Position numbers and translations under genes: made by a program
Notes under the pieces: model-generated
Told to the model about the DNA's origin: nothing
Database searches by the model: none
The model's input: only the letters and a program-made list of their open reading frames with translations
Source: Rehmannia glutinosa
Lineage: Eukaryota; Streptophyta; Magnoliopsida; Lamiales; Orobanchaceae
Assembly (NCBI GenBank): GCA_016081115.2
Contig: JABTTQ020000658.1
Span: 62,001 to 126,000, forward strand
Direction of reading: 5' to 3'
Length of the DNA stretch: 64,000 nt
In this document: in pieces, positions 1-11,250 of the stretch
Layout: each line of letters starts with the position of its first letter
Position numbering within the stretch: the stretch's first letter is position 1

Positions 1-137
1 TGATCAAGTATCCTTATCATTATCAAGTGGTCATGATCCGTAAAACTACACGAATCCCTTTTTTTTTTTTAAAGTACAAAATTAAACCTTTACAAAGGGA
101 TTTTAGGAGAGATAATGTTTGAACTTTTGACCTCGCA
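1..137. repeat. Direct repeat copy A flanking a Ty3 element
   Basis: This copy matches 4152-4285 with small differences. Both begin TGATCAAGTATCC and end GACCTCGCA, and both carry an A/T-run followed by 'gggattNTAGGAGAGATAATG'. Copy A abuts the interrupted RNase H end of the Ty3 pol, so the retroelement is cut here. The TG...CA ends resemble very short LTRs, but copy A starts at the window edge and may be longer. It could equally be a dispersed SINE-like or other short repeat. Confidence 0.7.
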
Positions 138-141
138 TCCT

Positions 142-1024
142 TAACCAAAACTGAACTTATTGCTCGCTCAGAAATAGCTAAGTATAAGAAAAGTCGTTTA
201 CCTTTTTCAGGCTTTGATAACAGAGGTGGCGAGCTTAAATATGCTTTTAGTTCATCGAAAGTTTTTTCGCACACATCTGTCCATTTAAATTTTTTCATGT
301 TCCTTAAAGTAGCGAAGAAAGGTAAGTTCCGATCACCTGACCTTGATATTAATCTGTTTAACGAGGCTAGCTTCCCGGTGAGTTGCTGAACCTCGTTTAT
401 GGTCCTGGGCGAGGTCATTTTCAATGTAGCTCTTATTTTCTCAGGATTCGCTTCAATTCCCCTATCGTTGACCATAAATCCGAGAAAGTTTCCACCTCGC
501 ACCCCAAAAGTGCACTTCGTCGGGTTCAACTTCATCCCATAAGCTCGCATAATATTGAAAGCTCACTTTAAGTGTTCCAGATGATCTTCATTCTTCTCAC
601 TTTTTACCAACATATCATCTATGTATACCCCCATGGTTCGCCCGATCTCGCTTTTGAACATGAGGTTAACTAGACGCTGGTATGTTGCTCCCACATTCTT
701 AAGCTAAAATGGCATCACTACGTAGAAATACACCTCCTTATCATTAACGAATGAGGTTTTGTTGTGGTCCTTCTCCGCCGTAAATATTTGGTGATAACCC
801 TGGTAAGCATCCATCATACACAATAGAGCGCACCCAGCCGTAGAGTCCACTAAGAGATCGATACGAGGTAGTGGATATGGGTCTTTAGGACACGCTTTAT
901 TCAAATCAGTGAAATTTATGCACATCTTCCACTTCTCAGCTGTTTCGGGAACAATTACAACATTGGAAAGCCACTCAGTAAACTGAATCTCTACAACGTG
1001 TCCAGCCTCGAGAAGCTTATTCAC
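142..1024 (-). pseudogene. pol: Ty3 pol: reverse transcriptase and start of RNase H
   Basis: Reverse transcriptase copies element RNA to DNA in cytoplasmic particles. Two open pieces are seen. The first (1024-704) contains the fingers/palm, with 'DLNKACPKDPYPLPRID' and 'MDAYQGYHQI'. A break follows, then the catalytic motif Y-I-D-D-M at 611-625, outside any long open frame. The second piece (550-23) holds the thumb/connection ('NFLGFMVNDRGIEANP') and the first strand of RNase H ('LFLYLAISERAISSVLV'). RNase H ends abruptly where repeat copy A begins. The frameshift between 700 and 550 and the truncation make it non-functional. Confidence 0.85.
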
Positions 1025-1438
1025 TTCGTTTTGAATGATCTTGTTGCTTTCTTTCGCTTCTTCTACTTAACGGGCTTCATCTTCGGGTCGACATTTAAGC
1101 GATGCACTACGGCCTCTAGGCTAATGCTTTAAAAATCTGATGATTTCCATGAAAAAATATCCGCATTCTCTTTCAAGAATTGGATGGTCAGGAGCTCGAG
1201 GTTAGGGTCTATTTGGGAGCCAATACGCGTGGATTTTTTGGGTCGCTCTGATCTAGCTCCACCACTTTATACTACTCAGTGGGCTCAATTCTATACTTCA
1301 TCACCCTGGCTTTTTTATGCTTTTCCTTCTTCTTGCTCATCCATGCCTCCTCCTCTCCCATAATCTGCTTAATAGTTCTGATTTCCCTTTCCCCTTCTTT
1401 TTCTTCAATGACAGATTGTAGCATTCTCTTGCACTTTC

Positions 1439-1800
1439 TTAGTCTCCACATACCTCCATGATCCCACTCGCAGTTGGTAACTTCATCTTCAAATGATATG
1501 TAGATACAATGGCTTGAAATTGATTTAAACCTGACCTCCCAAGAATGACATTGTATGCAAAAGGAGCATCAACCACCAAAAATTTAATCATTACCGTTTT
1601 TTGACATGGGGAGGTTTCTAGCGAGGTTGGGAGGTCAATAGTACCCAGCGAGATCACTCTGCTTCCCTCGAAGCCTGTCAAGGTTGTATCCATGGGCTGC
1701 AGTGTCTCTACATCCAACTCCATTCCCTAAGAACTTGTAGAAAAATCACATCCGCCGAGCTTCCATTGTCTATGAAGGTCTTCTGTACTACGAAGTTCGC
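1439..1800 (-). pseudogene. Ty3 aspartic protease fragment
   Basis: The retropepsin matures Gag-Pol. The catalytic loop is readable as I-D-N-G-S-S at 1756-1773 (D-N-G-S rather than D-T-G-A, common in plant Tat elements). The flap and second half, 'VVDAPFAYNVILGRSGLNQF' then 'AIVSTYHLKMKLPT', lie in the open frame 1723-1439. The two halves are in different frames, joined across about 1725-1735, so a single indel has broken the protease. Confidence 0.75.
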
Positions 1801-2150
1801 AATATCTATCGTTAGCACCATATGACCATTTTGAATTGTTTATATTCCCACAAGGTCACGATTATCAAAAGTGATGGGGTTTGCCTCCTGAATGTTTAAG
1901 ATATTCAGAGCTCGCTTGGGGGTGTGAACTAAGATTCACATATTTTTTCTTCTCGCACTTTGAGAATCACCTCCACTAGGGCCTCCCGCTATCATATGTA
2001 TCCCTCCTCTGTGAGGCAAGCTTTCGTCCTGTCGATCTCATCTCACCTTGGATCGCGCACGATGTTGGTCTATCCTTTCCCTCGCTAGAAAATGAGCTTC
2101 GGACCTTCCTCGTGACTTATGTCTTGTGGAGACCCAGGTCTCCCATACTT

Positions 2151-3553
2151 TCACTCATCAGCCTCACTTCCTCTTATTCTCACAAAATTTTTCAAGTATC
2201 CCTGCTGGATAAGTCTCTCTATTAAGTCTTTTAACTGAAAGCACTCTCCGTATCGTAGCCGGTCTTTATGGAAATGATGATATTTTCCATTATCTCTCCG
2301 ACTCGGTGTAGCCCTCATCTTTTTCGGCCATTTCAACATATTATTTCCTTCAATCAACATTAGGGCATGCACTCATGGAGCATTCAGTGGGGTGTACCTA
2401 TTAAACTTTGAAAGTCACTGGCGATCCTGATCACAACCCCGTTCGTGGTCTTTTTCAGACCTAAATCGAGGTCCCTCTGTAGGATCCTTTCTTGCCCCAA
2501 CCTCGGGGTTCACCACCGACCATTCGTGATCTTTCAACTCATTCATTTCCTCCTTCTGAATATATCACTTGGTCATTCCCATCAATTCTTCTTTATCCAC
2601 TGGGGGATCCCGTTCTAGAGCTGACACTAGTGCTCTCTTTTATAACCCACGTACCAATATGATTGTCATCATATCAATCCTCATGTCCTCTGCACTTCGA
2701 GAGCCTCATCGTTGAATCTATTGATGAAATCTGAAGTGATTCCCCTTCTGCTTGCCTAATGGTAAAGAGGTGGGTCGCAGATCTTCGAGCTCTCTTTTGG
2801 CTTGCGAACTGATATGAGAATTTCCTCGCTAATTGCTCATACAAGACTACTGTTCCCATGGGTAACCTTGTGAACCATTCTTGTGTTTTTCCCTTGAGTG
2901 TAGTAATGAAAATCCTATCATTCATTGCATCGGACTGTCCATAAACATGCATCACATGATTGAATGCAGTCAATTGTTCTTACGGATCCTTATTCCCATC
3001 ATACTTAGGGAGGTATGATTGTTTGAAGCTCGTAGTGACAACTTTTGACAAGATTTCTAGGGAGAAAAGGGATCTTCTCTTTTGCAGAGCGGACATAACC
3101 ACCCTCTCCTCTTTAGGTTATCTAACGTTCTGGTAGCCTGTTCGATCTGTTCGCTAAGCTCGTTTATATATGCAGACTTTGGAAGCTCGTCTTGGGCCAC
3201 CACGAATTGCTTCGCCCGTGGTGCCAATTAGCTAGCTACCTCCTCCATATCCTTTGGTCCCCTATTTGCACCAACCAATACAACATCCTTCTCCTTAGGC
3301 AACTCCCTTGGAGGGGAGGCCATGGGAGCTTTGCCCTCATCTCTCTTTTGTGCAGCATGTTCTCTAACATCATTTCAAGGTCACTAGTGTGCATATTGAT
3401 TATAGGGTCTTCAATCTCCTTTTGGTGGTGCTCTTGGATTTGCAATGACGGTGATGCTCCACGAGGTGTGGTCCCATTCGTCCTTATTGGTGTTTCTTCC
3501 ATGTTCAGCCCATAAGGTGGTATTCCTTTTGCTTTCATTGGAGTCTCGTCCAT
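2151..3553 (-). pseudogene. gag: Ty3 gag remnant
   Basis: Gag forms the virus-like particle. The start is chosen at the ATG at 3551-3553, 15 bases after the primer-site-like sequence. Open pieces 3553-3236 (N-terminal part), 2973-2674 and 2372-2151 are in different frames. The central piece has the retrotransposon Gag core signature ('ITTLKGKTQEWFTRLPMGTV', then 'ARKFSYQFASQKR'). A zinc knuckle is not visible. The interruptions mean no full Gag can be made. Confidence 0.75.
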
Positions 3554-3567
3554 ACTCAGTTCGACCT

Positions 3568-3587
3568 GGTTCCCACAGACGACACCA
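3568..3587 (-). other. Primer-binding-site-like sequence of the Ty3 element
   Basis: The minus strand reads TGGTGTCGTCTGTGGGAACC. This resembles the T-G-G-C-G-C-C-G-T-C-T-G-T-G-G-G-A-A context that often follows the 5' LTR of Tat-type elements (remembered pattern). It sits between the LTR-like region and the gag start, as expected. Confidence 0.6.
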
Positions 3588-4055
3588 ACTAATTTGGGTT
3601 AATAAATCAGATGTACTTCAGTTTGGGTCGCTTCGGCTCGAGCCTTGGTACTTTGGTTCGGGTCCTGTGAAAGAATGAACATTAGGCTAGCCAGAATGGT
3701 CCCCAGCTAAGACCCTCTGATACTTAAGTCAGATACATGTGTAAGGTCGCTAATAAACTGAAAAGCGAGGTGAATAGCAATAAATGATATACGTGTAGCA
3801 CAGAGAACAATGGAATATTTATAGGTTTTGACTTCATAGGCCGTACGATGCCGTACAACCTAGCACCACTGTTGACCTCGCCTTGGTTCACCTATCAAGA
3901 TCCAACCAATTTATGGGTCGGGTCAATTAGATGACCCAAACTGCCGCCTCGGGTCGGGTCACGACCCAAATTCCAAAAGATGTGGATCCAAGCTTCTTTC
4001 AGCTATTTTGTTTATACGCGAGGATATTTAGGCAATTTCGGTGGGATGTATATCA
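3588..4055 (-). repeat. 5' LTR-like region of the Ty3 element
   Basis: It lies directly upstream of the primer site on the minus strand. It contains TATAAATA at 3816-3823 and the LTR-typical sentence 'TATCAGAGGGTCTTAGC' near 3700-3725, a pattern shared with the plus-strand LTR at 8165-8200. The outer edge at 4055 is a guess from a TG start; no second LTR is in the window to compare. Confidence 0.5.
3816..3823 (-). promoter_or_regulatory. TATA box in the Ty3 LTR
   Basis: The minus strand reads CCTATAAATATTCC, about 230 bases upstream of the primer site. That is a normal place for the U3/R promoter. Confidence 0.55.
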
Positions 4056-4151
4056 AATATTAAATCAATAAATAGAACTACAAATACCAATTACCTTAAA
4101 TGAGTTGATTTGAGATTATTTATAGTTTTTAATTATATAAACATTTAGCTT

Positions 4152-4285
4152 TGATCAAGTATCCTTATCATATAGCAAGTGGTCATGATCTGTAAATATA
4201 CACGGATCCCTTTTTTTTAGAGTACAAAACCAAACCTTTACAAAGGGATTGTAGGAGAGATAATGTTTGAATCTTGGACCTCGCA
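4152..4285. repeat. Direct repeat copy B
   Basis: This is the partner of 1-137, in the same orientation. It starts TGATCAAGTATCC and ends GACCTCGCA. Whole copies, not halves, stand on both sides of the Ty3 relic. That is unlike a simple insertion into a single repeat. Confidence 0.7.
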
Positions 4286-5630
4286 TATAATAGGTGATAT
4301 ATGAGCATTTTAGCCACTTTTAAAGGGAAAAATTGGAAAATCATTGTCCCCTATCGTAATCCATTGTTTTTATTCAATTCCATGTTTCTTTTGAGAAGGT
4401 TTACACTCAACAATCGGATAATATTACGTTTGTACGACAGCGTGATGTTGCCTTTTTGAAAACCATTTTTGCTTTGAACTTGACGGGTATATTTATAGAG
4501 TATGTTATTCTCACCATGAAGCACTGAAGAACATATACAACGTTGCATAATTTTGATACTTTTTAGGTAATAAAACAACTTTATATGTGTCAAGCCCCAA
4601 TTTCCATATATTCATTAACTTAGGCTCGAGAAGAGCTCAAAACAACTAAGTCTACTTAATCCATACAATTTCAATAGAGTTACAGTTAACCTATCTTTAC
4701 AAACTAAAATAGTTTAATGTCATGAAGTTCATAAAATAGCTAATGCCATGAAATATATGAAATTATAAGCAAATCTAAGTTCTTTGGAAAATGATATATT
4801 ACCCATTTTTGGCACGCATCTTCGTTTGAGTTAGGAAATCAAGGCACTAATCCTTTGCAGTTCGACTATCGACATTGACTTATGATGGTAGTTTATTACG
4901 AGGTCGTGATTGTGCTTGAAATAAATAGGAATAGTATGAAGATGGGAATAAGGAGTATATAGAAAATATGAAAGAGAACTATTTTTTTTATTTCTGAATG
5001 AACTGAAAAACAATAGGAACATTCTATTTATAGTTTTCAAAAAGCTTCAAGTTGCACTGTTTGACGCAATAGGAGCAAATTTGCAAATCAATTTAACAGA
5101 TAAAGAAATAATAAGTCATGTTGCCGCATACCGCTACAAAAGCTACCGCAAATCAAAAGTTGTTGAAGCATGCTATTGTACAAACCATTGCGAGAAATTA
5201 ATACGCAGTCGCTACATAGTTGTTGAATGCATCGCCGCCTGTGTCCGAGAGAGGAAAGTGGCCAACCAACCTATCCATCCGGAAGGGCAAGGCTCGCTAC
5301 CTCTGGTAGGACCTCCTCGCACAGAGGTCCTTGTAATTTTCTGCCCGAACCATAGAGTCATTACTTCCAAAGCTCCTCACCACCTGCCGATTTGATTCAT
5401 CATGGCAAAGGAGCAGCCAACTCCGCGACTAGTATCTCTGGACCCACTCGGAGGGATCGTACTGCACACCAGGATACTATCAATGTTTTCCCCGAACAAC
5501 ATTCCCTTCTAAAAGTGCAGGATCCTGAATGAAGGGCCCACTGGGTTCAAGGTCTGGTCACTCCACAAGACATAAAATTTCTGGATTCGTCCGATTTTGA
5601 CTCTTGGATTATCCGCATGGCTTGTTTGGC
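4286..5630. other. Mostly AT-rich intergenic DNA with one unrecognised ORF
   Basis: 4286-5080 is AT-rich and shows no coding signal I trust. An ORF of 104 codons at 5081-5395 (plus) has no family resemblance; its second half is less AT-rich and merges with the next block. From about 5240 the base composition changes to a more GC-rich style that continues to 7900, suggesting the start of the second Tat-like element. Confidence 0.4.
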
Positions 5631-5846
5631 TTCTAAGGTGTCTGTGTTTTACTATGTTTTATTTACCTCATTTTCTATAATAGACTTCCTAACCCTTCTC
5701 CAATTTCTTACCAGATGATTCTCCAAACGGGCTTGAAGGTTAGGGACGTCAAAGATGGCATTACTTCTGCTGCAGAGCTCGAACTTCGCACCTCCAATGC
5801 TACCTTAGAAAAAATCCTACAGCACCTTCGTGGAAATTTTTCCTAA
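5631..5846 (+). pseudogene. Spliced coiled-coil ORF fragment, possibly Tat accessory ORF
   Basis: An intron-like gap, from GTGTCTGTG at about 5638 to a T-rich tract and TTACCAG at about 5714, separates two open stretches. The second reads M-I-L-Q-T-G-L-K-V, then a helical stretch 'AAELELRTSNATLEKILQHL'. Plant Tat retrotransposons often carry an extra spliced ORF with coiled coils; that is my tentative reading. It stops just before the tandem repeat. Confidence 0.3.
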
Positions 5847-5861
5847 GGGATCATTAATAAT

Positions 5862-6340
5862 CTTTCCCTCATCCAGCGCTCCCGGAGGGTAGGGACTCCC
5901 TCACAAGGTTGTCTTGGTAAATTTTCCCTCATCCGGCACTCCTGGAGGGGAGGGGCTCCCTCATAAGAAGGTCCTCATAAACTTTCCCTACTCGGATGTT
6001 CCCAAAGAGGACAGGCTCCCTCATACGAGGGTACTCATAAATTTCCTTCTTACAGCGCTCTCGGAGGGGACGGGCTCCCTCACAAGGGGGTCTTCATAAA
6101 TTTTCCCTCCCCCGATGCTCCTAGAAGGAGAGGCTCCCTTACATAGTGGTCCTCATAAACTTTCCTTCCTTCGGTGTTTCAGAAGGGGAGAGGCTCCCTC
6201 ACAAAGGGGTTCTCATAAATTTTCCTTCCTCCGACACTCCTGGAGGAGATGGGCTCTTTCACAAAGGGGTCCTCATAAACTTTCCCTTCTACGGCGCACA
6301 CGGAGGGGAGGGGCTCCCTTGCAAGACCTTGGAGGAGAAG
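5862..6340 (+). repeat. Eight-copy 60-bp tandem repeat (20-codon periodicity)
   Basis: The unit is almost exactly 60 bp. Each has a core like 'GGAGGGGAGGGGCTCCCTCA' followed by 'GGTCCTCATAAACTTTCCCT'. Copies differ by roughly 10-25 percent and one or two are 59 bp. Because 60 is a multiple of 3, open frames run through on both strands, e.g. repeated V-L-I-N-F-P-S-S on plus. I read it as the variable tandem-repeat zone that some Tat elements carry before the 3' LTR, not as a gene. Confidence 0.8.
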
Positions 6341-7897
6341 GGTCTTCTCATAAGGGATCCTCACAAACATTTACCACATATATGTGGAACAAAAAGAAGG
6401 CAAAAATGCTCACACATGCGTGGAAGGAATACACAAATGCAATGATCTTCTTGTCCGAAATTATTGTGCAATCAAAAGAGTAATACACAGAAGGGCGCCC
6501 AAAGCTCCAGGCAAATACGCCCTGGGGGGCAACATTTTAAAGGTGCCCCTACGGGCTTTGGAGGTTGCCCCATGCCCGTACAACCATCTCCAGCTATTCT
6601 GGAAAAACGAAGGCTTTCTCCCTAAGACATTGATCCATCTCCACACAAAAAGCAAACAAATCCCCATGGATGGGAATTATATGCGAAAACCACGAGTAAT
6701 GTACAAAATCCTATCATGCATGAAGAAAAAGCAAGAGATATGCAAATAACACAAGGAAGCATCACGAAGGCCCGTAGAGGCAACATACATATCCAAGAAA
6801 GTTAATATCACTCGGAACAAGTAAAGTACTCAGTGTAACTTGGGAAAAGACAAAACGAATCAAGGAGCAAACTTCATCTAACATAAGAGTATTGCGCAAG
6901 CCAAGGAGAGACCCCTGAGAAGTTCCAAAATGGCGCCCCCATCAGCTACGAAAGGAGGCCCCCCTCAGCTCTACCATGAGGCTGAGCTCTCTTATTCACA
7001 TTCACTATCTGCTTCATAACTAAGAAAGGAATAAGTTTGTATTCTAGCCCCCAGAGCCAACTTGCAAAACTTCGAAGACGATTCTGGTTCCTCCTTAAGC
7101 CTACAAAGGCATCCGGGAGTAACTTTGCTTGTCAGCTTCCCTGGAACCACAACTTTGCATTCAAAAGGGGTATATGTTAGTACTTAGGCCAAATGGCAGG
7201 TGGATCCCTGCTAGCAAACATATAAGGGTACACTCCTCTCAGTCAACATTCTACTAAGCAAATATCTCAAGAATATAATTTCAAACATCCAAACACAAGC
7301 CTTGAATAGATAGACTGAAACAAAAACTAATCCAGCTAAGCGAAGCAGTAAAATGCTCCAGTCTAGGGGGCTCCATCATCATCATCCTCTTGGGTCATAT
7401 CCACTAGAAGCATTGCGAGACATCTACCTCGCCCTCATCACCACATGAGATTCCAGAATCCAGTGAATCTACCAACTCTTTGGGAAACTTCCCACTGGTC
7501 AAAGAAGAAATGGTTCAAGAAAATTAAGTCTCTTGTGGTCGTCAACTCTCAAGTCCTATGAAAACCGCTCACTCACAAGAATTATATTGCCTTTCAAAAA
7601 GGCCATGTCCCACGTGGACCATTTCCGTGCAAGAAACTTAATTCATGGGCTCCCTCGAGCTCCCATGCTCCGGGAACTTCTCTTCTTTCTGAGGACCACT
7701 CCTCTAGGGAAACACCATCATCTTTAAGAGATCAAATCCTCCACAAATCATATATTTGCAAGACACTCAGCTCCACCCATTTTGGTGGCACAGGAGCTGG
7801 ATCAAATCAAGATAAGGAATAAAACAAGCAGTTGTGGTATCACTCTAGCTTCCGCACTGCTCCATGCTTCCGCAGCATACATGAGTTGGAGGGCTTA
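6341..7897 (+). other. Non-coding internal region of the second Tat-like element
   Basis: There is no convincing ORF. The text is GC-richer than surrounding intergenic DNA, with phrases such as GCCCAAAGCTCCAGGCA and 'GGTTGCCCCATGCCCGTACA'. It lies between the 60-bp repeats and an LTR, so it is probably the 3' untranslated part of that element. Confidence 0.4.
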
Positions 7898-8290
7898 TGT
7901 TGTGGGCAAAAATGTTCTTCCATTATTATCATTTTAATTCAATTTATTATATTGATTTAATTCCATTAATTTTCTATTAATTAGTGGGCTACAGTTGGAA
8001 TAACCCGGCCCACGAGGTCCGTATCTCGTCCATTTGCCGTTTTCTCCTATGCGGCCCACTCATCCATCTCATTTGTAAGTCATATTCTGATATTCTCATA
8101 ATTGGCATAATACGCTTTCAATATTCTCTTTACTATTTTGTATTCTCACTCGTTCACTGTGTTAGCTTGAGCGTCAGAGGGGCCTCCCTGGGACAACCCC
8201 AAGGACCCTACAATATCACTTTTAACCCTAAAAGTGCAATCCGTAGCACCTTGCGACCGTCTTACAAGAGACATACTCTTACAAAAATAC
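7898..8290 (+). repeat. LTR of a Tat-like Ty3 element
   Basis: It starts TGTTGTGGGC after a short purine-rich stretch. It contains the hallmark 'TTGAGCGTCAGAGGGGCC' and 'CTCCCTGGGACAACCCC' at 8165-8205, a pattern I associate with the R/U5 part of Tat-lineage LTRs. No primer site follows, so it is taken as a 3' or solo LTR. The exact 3' edge is uncertain. Confidence 0.55.
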
Positions 8291-9682
8291 CCACTAATAA
8301 AGTAATGTTTTTAAATAAATTACAATCTCCAGTCTTTATATGAAGTTCCAAACAAATAACAATATTATGGTTGTAGGAAAACATAAAACGTTCTGGAATA
8401 GAATAAATTTTATTTAATTCCGTATTTGGATTTATAAGAATTAATATGGTTGTGGCTTTGTTTCTTTTAAATTGTGATATTTAGGTCGATTTTTATGTTA
8501 GAGTAGTGCTCTGCGAGCCAATTAGTGGCGAGCATTTTATACTCTTGTAAAGACAATCTTATTAATAATATTTATTAATAAAGGCATTTATCTTTATCAT
8601 TAATTATTTTATCAATTGGATAAAGTCCCTAGATCATATTTAGCTACGGGACGTGGTTACGAATTTGATGGTAATTATGGAATGGCGTCTCTATGGTTGT
8701 GGTCTTAAATTATGTTCCGAGTCAAGGGTTCATTGATATGGGACATCGATAAGCCCATGAGACTCGCACATACGATGCTAGCTCGAAAGGAGAAATATCT
8801 CATTCCATAGATATTCGCATAGGATGCTAGTGCATGTATGTGGGTGCTTGTTGGAGAACAAGTACACTGAACGACCCAATGGAAATTCTTAGTGGAATTG
8901 TATGTCGAATGAATAAAGAATTTCATAATTTATGATAGTACTTTAATTAGTCCTTAGACTTGAAGGACCATAGTAGTCTTGTGCATAACACTATGCATTT
9001 TGACGTGTTTCCTGGTTGCTTGACAATCGTAAGGGATTTAGGTTGGGTGCCTAGTCTTTATGTGTGGGGACTAATGAGTCGCCGATAAACAATCTGTCAC
9101 CTAATGGACTAGGTGAATCTCCTATGTTTTTATAGTCGTTGATCCAACCAAGACCTTGGCCAGGGCAATAATGAATAGTGATTCATGAAAGGATCAAAGT
9201 GACTTGAAATGAGATCATAGTTATTAAGTCTACAAAGGGTTTCGACTTTTACCATACTCTTGACTTAATCGAGAGATTAGATGACACAGGGACTGTATCT
9301 GCATGGCATTCATATAACAAATAGGTTCACTCGCTATTCACCTAAAACTAGGTGATCAAGATGTACTTGCTAGGTGCTTCCCTTAATTCGTGAGGTTCTT
9401 GAAATTAAGGAGTTAATTTCAAGTGGATTAATTAATTTGAATAATTAATCAAAATATATATGATATTTATAAGTTGCAAATGTTGCAAAGCCACTGCTAG
9501 CTTAGTTGTGAACCTAAAGGGTCACACACAAAAGATGCGATGAAACTTTTCTAATCTTGAATTGATTCAAAGAGTTGAATCCGTTTAATTAATAGAGATT
9601 AATTAAATGGGGGTTTAATTTAGTTCACTTGATGGATTAAATATCTAATTAAATAACAAGATTATTTAATTAAACCTAATAA

Positions 9683-10345
9683 CACTACAAGAAAAACACT
9701 CAAAGACATCTCCTAAAAGACATTGCTTTTACGAATTTGATGATGTCTTATACTATACAACATAATATTTTAAGTGAAGTGATGTGTATGAGCGGATTTT
9801 TCGCTATTTTACATCGCCCCAAGAGTGATATCTTTGGCCACCCCTTTCTTGTTTTATAACATCAATTTTAAAATTGGTTATTCCAACAGATGTCTTTGTC
9901 TACCCTTTATTGGTTTATAACATCACTATTAACATTATTTATTTAAATTAGATGTTATTACTCAATATTTATAATTTAAGATAAAAATAATTTCTTCTAA
10001 AAAAAATTGATTTCCCCCAAATTAATCATCTCACGACACTTAGAAACTTCTCACCAAACCAATAGCCCTTTCTCTTACAACTTCGCATTTTCTCTTTCTA
10101 TCTCTCTCTCTCTCAAAACCTACCACGGCGAATGCCCACCGTCGCCCTCCTTCGAAACACTAGCATCTACTCTCAAAAACTTTTAGTTCCAAAAAAACCA
10201 TCGATTGTATTCCGCTAACCAGTTCGAGCCACCCTATAGAAGTATTCACCTCACTCCCCAAAGGCTCGAGACCGCTGCTAGTTAGACGCCATACCGCCGT
10301 TTCCTACCGATTTCACATCGTAAATCAGTATGACCATAAATACGA
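9683..10345 (+). mobile_element. CACTA-type non-autonomous element, one end clear
   Basis: It begins CACTACAAGAAAAACACTC, the classic CACTA (En/Spm) terminus. Subterminal motifs 'AAGACAT(C/T)' and 'GATGTCTT' follow, repeated in both directions. The interior includes a CT-rich stretch and a GC-richer piece (10125-10320) that looks like a captured 5' leader. The right terminus is not recognisable and the end coordinate is approximate. It interrupts the large LTR-like block. Confidence 0.6.
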
Positions 10346-10723
10346 AATGTTAGAAAAACCAAATGGAGTGAAATAATTAATTAATGTGGTTAATTAATTA
10401 TACGAAATCTAAATTAATTTAATAGTTAAATTTTGGGCTTGGTGTAATTAATTGATGGAAATCAATTAAATTAAATGGGCCAAGTTAATTAATTGGAGAA
10501 TTAATTAATGGACATTTAATTAAAATTAAATGGTCTAGCCCAATTTAATAAGCCCACGTAGAATGGCCCATCAATCAATTAGATAATGTAGAAGTTTCCT
10601 AATTGGATTAGTAAATTAACTTATGGAAGAGTTAGACTCCTACCATAACTTGTATTACTTTGTTGGCAAGAAAAAGGGTTTCCAAGTTAGAAGAGGATTC
10701 CAATTAAACCTTAAATTACCAAC

Positions 10724-10731
10724 TATAAATA
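10724..10731 (+). promoter_or_regulatory. TATA box in the large LTR
   Basis: ACTATAAATACAAAGAGC lies about 520 bases before the LTR end. It is a plausible start of the R region. Confidence 0.45.
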
Positions 10732-11250
10732 CAAAGAGCTTGGGAACAATTTTGACACACAATCTCACACAAAACTAACACCTATTGTTCAAAATTGTGA
10801 AGTACTTTCATCCCGTCTGAATCCCAAGTCTTATAATTCTTCTACATCAATCCATAAATACTCCATACAACAAGATTAGAATATCAAGTAGGATTGCTAG
10901 CGAAATTCTACTTGAAGGTTTCATCCATTCATGTGGACTATCTTTGGAGGGAAGACGCTTGGATACCTAAGAGAACCCGTTCGTGTGATCGAGGCGTTGA
11001 AGAAGGATTGTGAGGATTCACCCTGCTGGTAGTAATTTGGATTCCTTCTAACCCGCGCTACGTGAGAAAAGGAGTTTTCGCAAAAGGTATGATTTCGCAA
11101 CTTTAATTTTATTAAAGGGTAATTCGAAATGCCATCCGAAAATTTGCATCGAATCTAGGGATTATATATAAGTTGTTATATGCATGTTTACTTTTATGTA
11201 AATTTTTAATCTCGCTTGCTTGTTTCCATTAGGATTCGCGAAACCCAACA

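Larger units (their letters stand above)
138..4055 (-). mobile_element. Degenerate Ty3 (Tat-lineage) retrotransposon, 3' part missing
   Basis: Reading the minus strand, the order is LTR-like region with TATA box, primer-site-like sequence (3568-3587), gag (3553 to about 2150), aspartic protease (about 1800-1439), reverse transcriptase and the start of RNase H (1024 to about 145). Integrase and 3' LTR are absent, because the sequence breaks into the direct repeat at 137. Several frameshifts and stops separate the pieces, so the element is dead. The RT signature 'KACPKDPYPLPRID' and protease context 'FAYNVILGRSGLN' fit the plant Tat/Retand group (family knowledge). Confidence 0.85.
8372..11250 (+). 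mobile_element. Very large LTR-like block (LARD-type), interrupted
   Basis: The block has no ORFs but has long, ordered, LTR-style sequence. It ends 'GATTCGCGAAACCCAACA' at 11250, the kind of end seen before Met-tRNA primer sites in large plant LTRs, and carries a TATA box at 10724. Not counting the CACTA-like insertion it is about 2.2 kb. There is no primer site downstream and no matching second LTR in the window, so it behaves like a solo LTR. The 5' edge (TGTAGG at 8372) is tentative and no target duplication was found. Confidence 0.5.

Noticed and set aside
5862..6340. CRISPR-like array
   Set aside because: The units are contiguous and diverged with no spacer structure, in a plant retroelement.
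5914..6445. Overlapping ORFs of 61-122 codons as protein genes
   Set aside because: They arise from the 60-bp tandem repeat, which keeps all frames open together; no start context or known domain.
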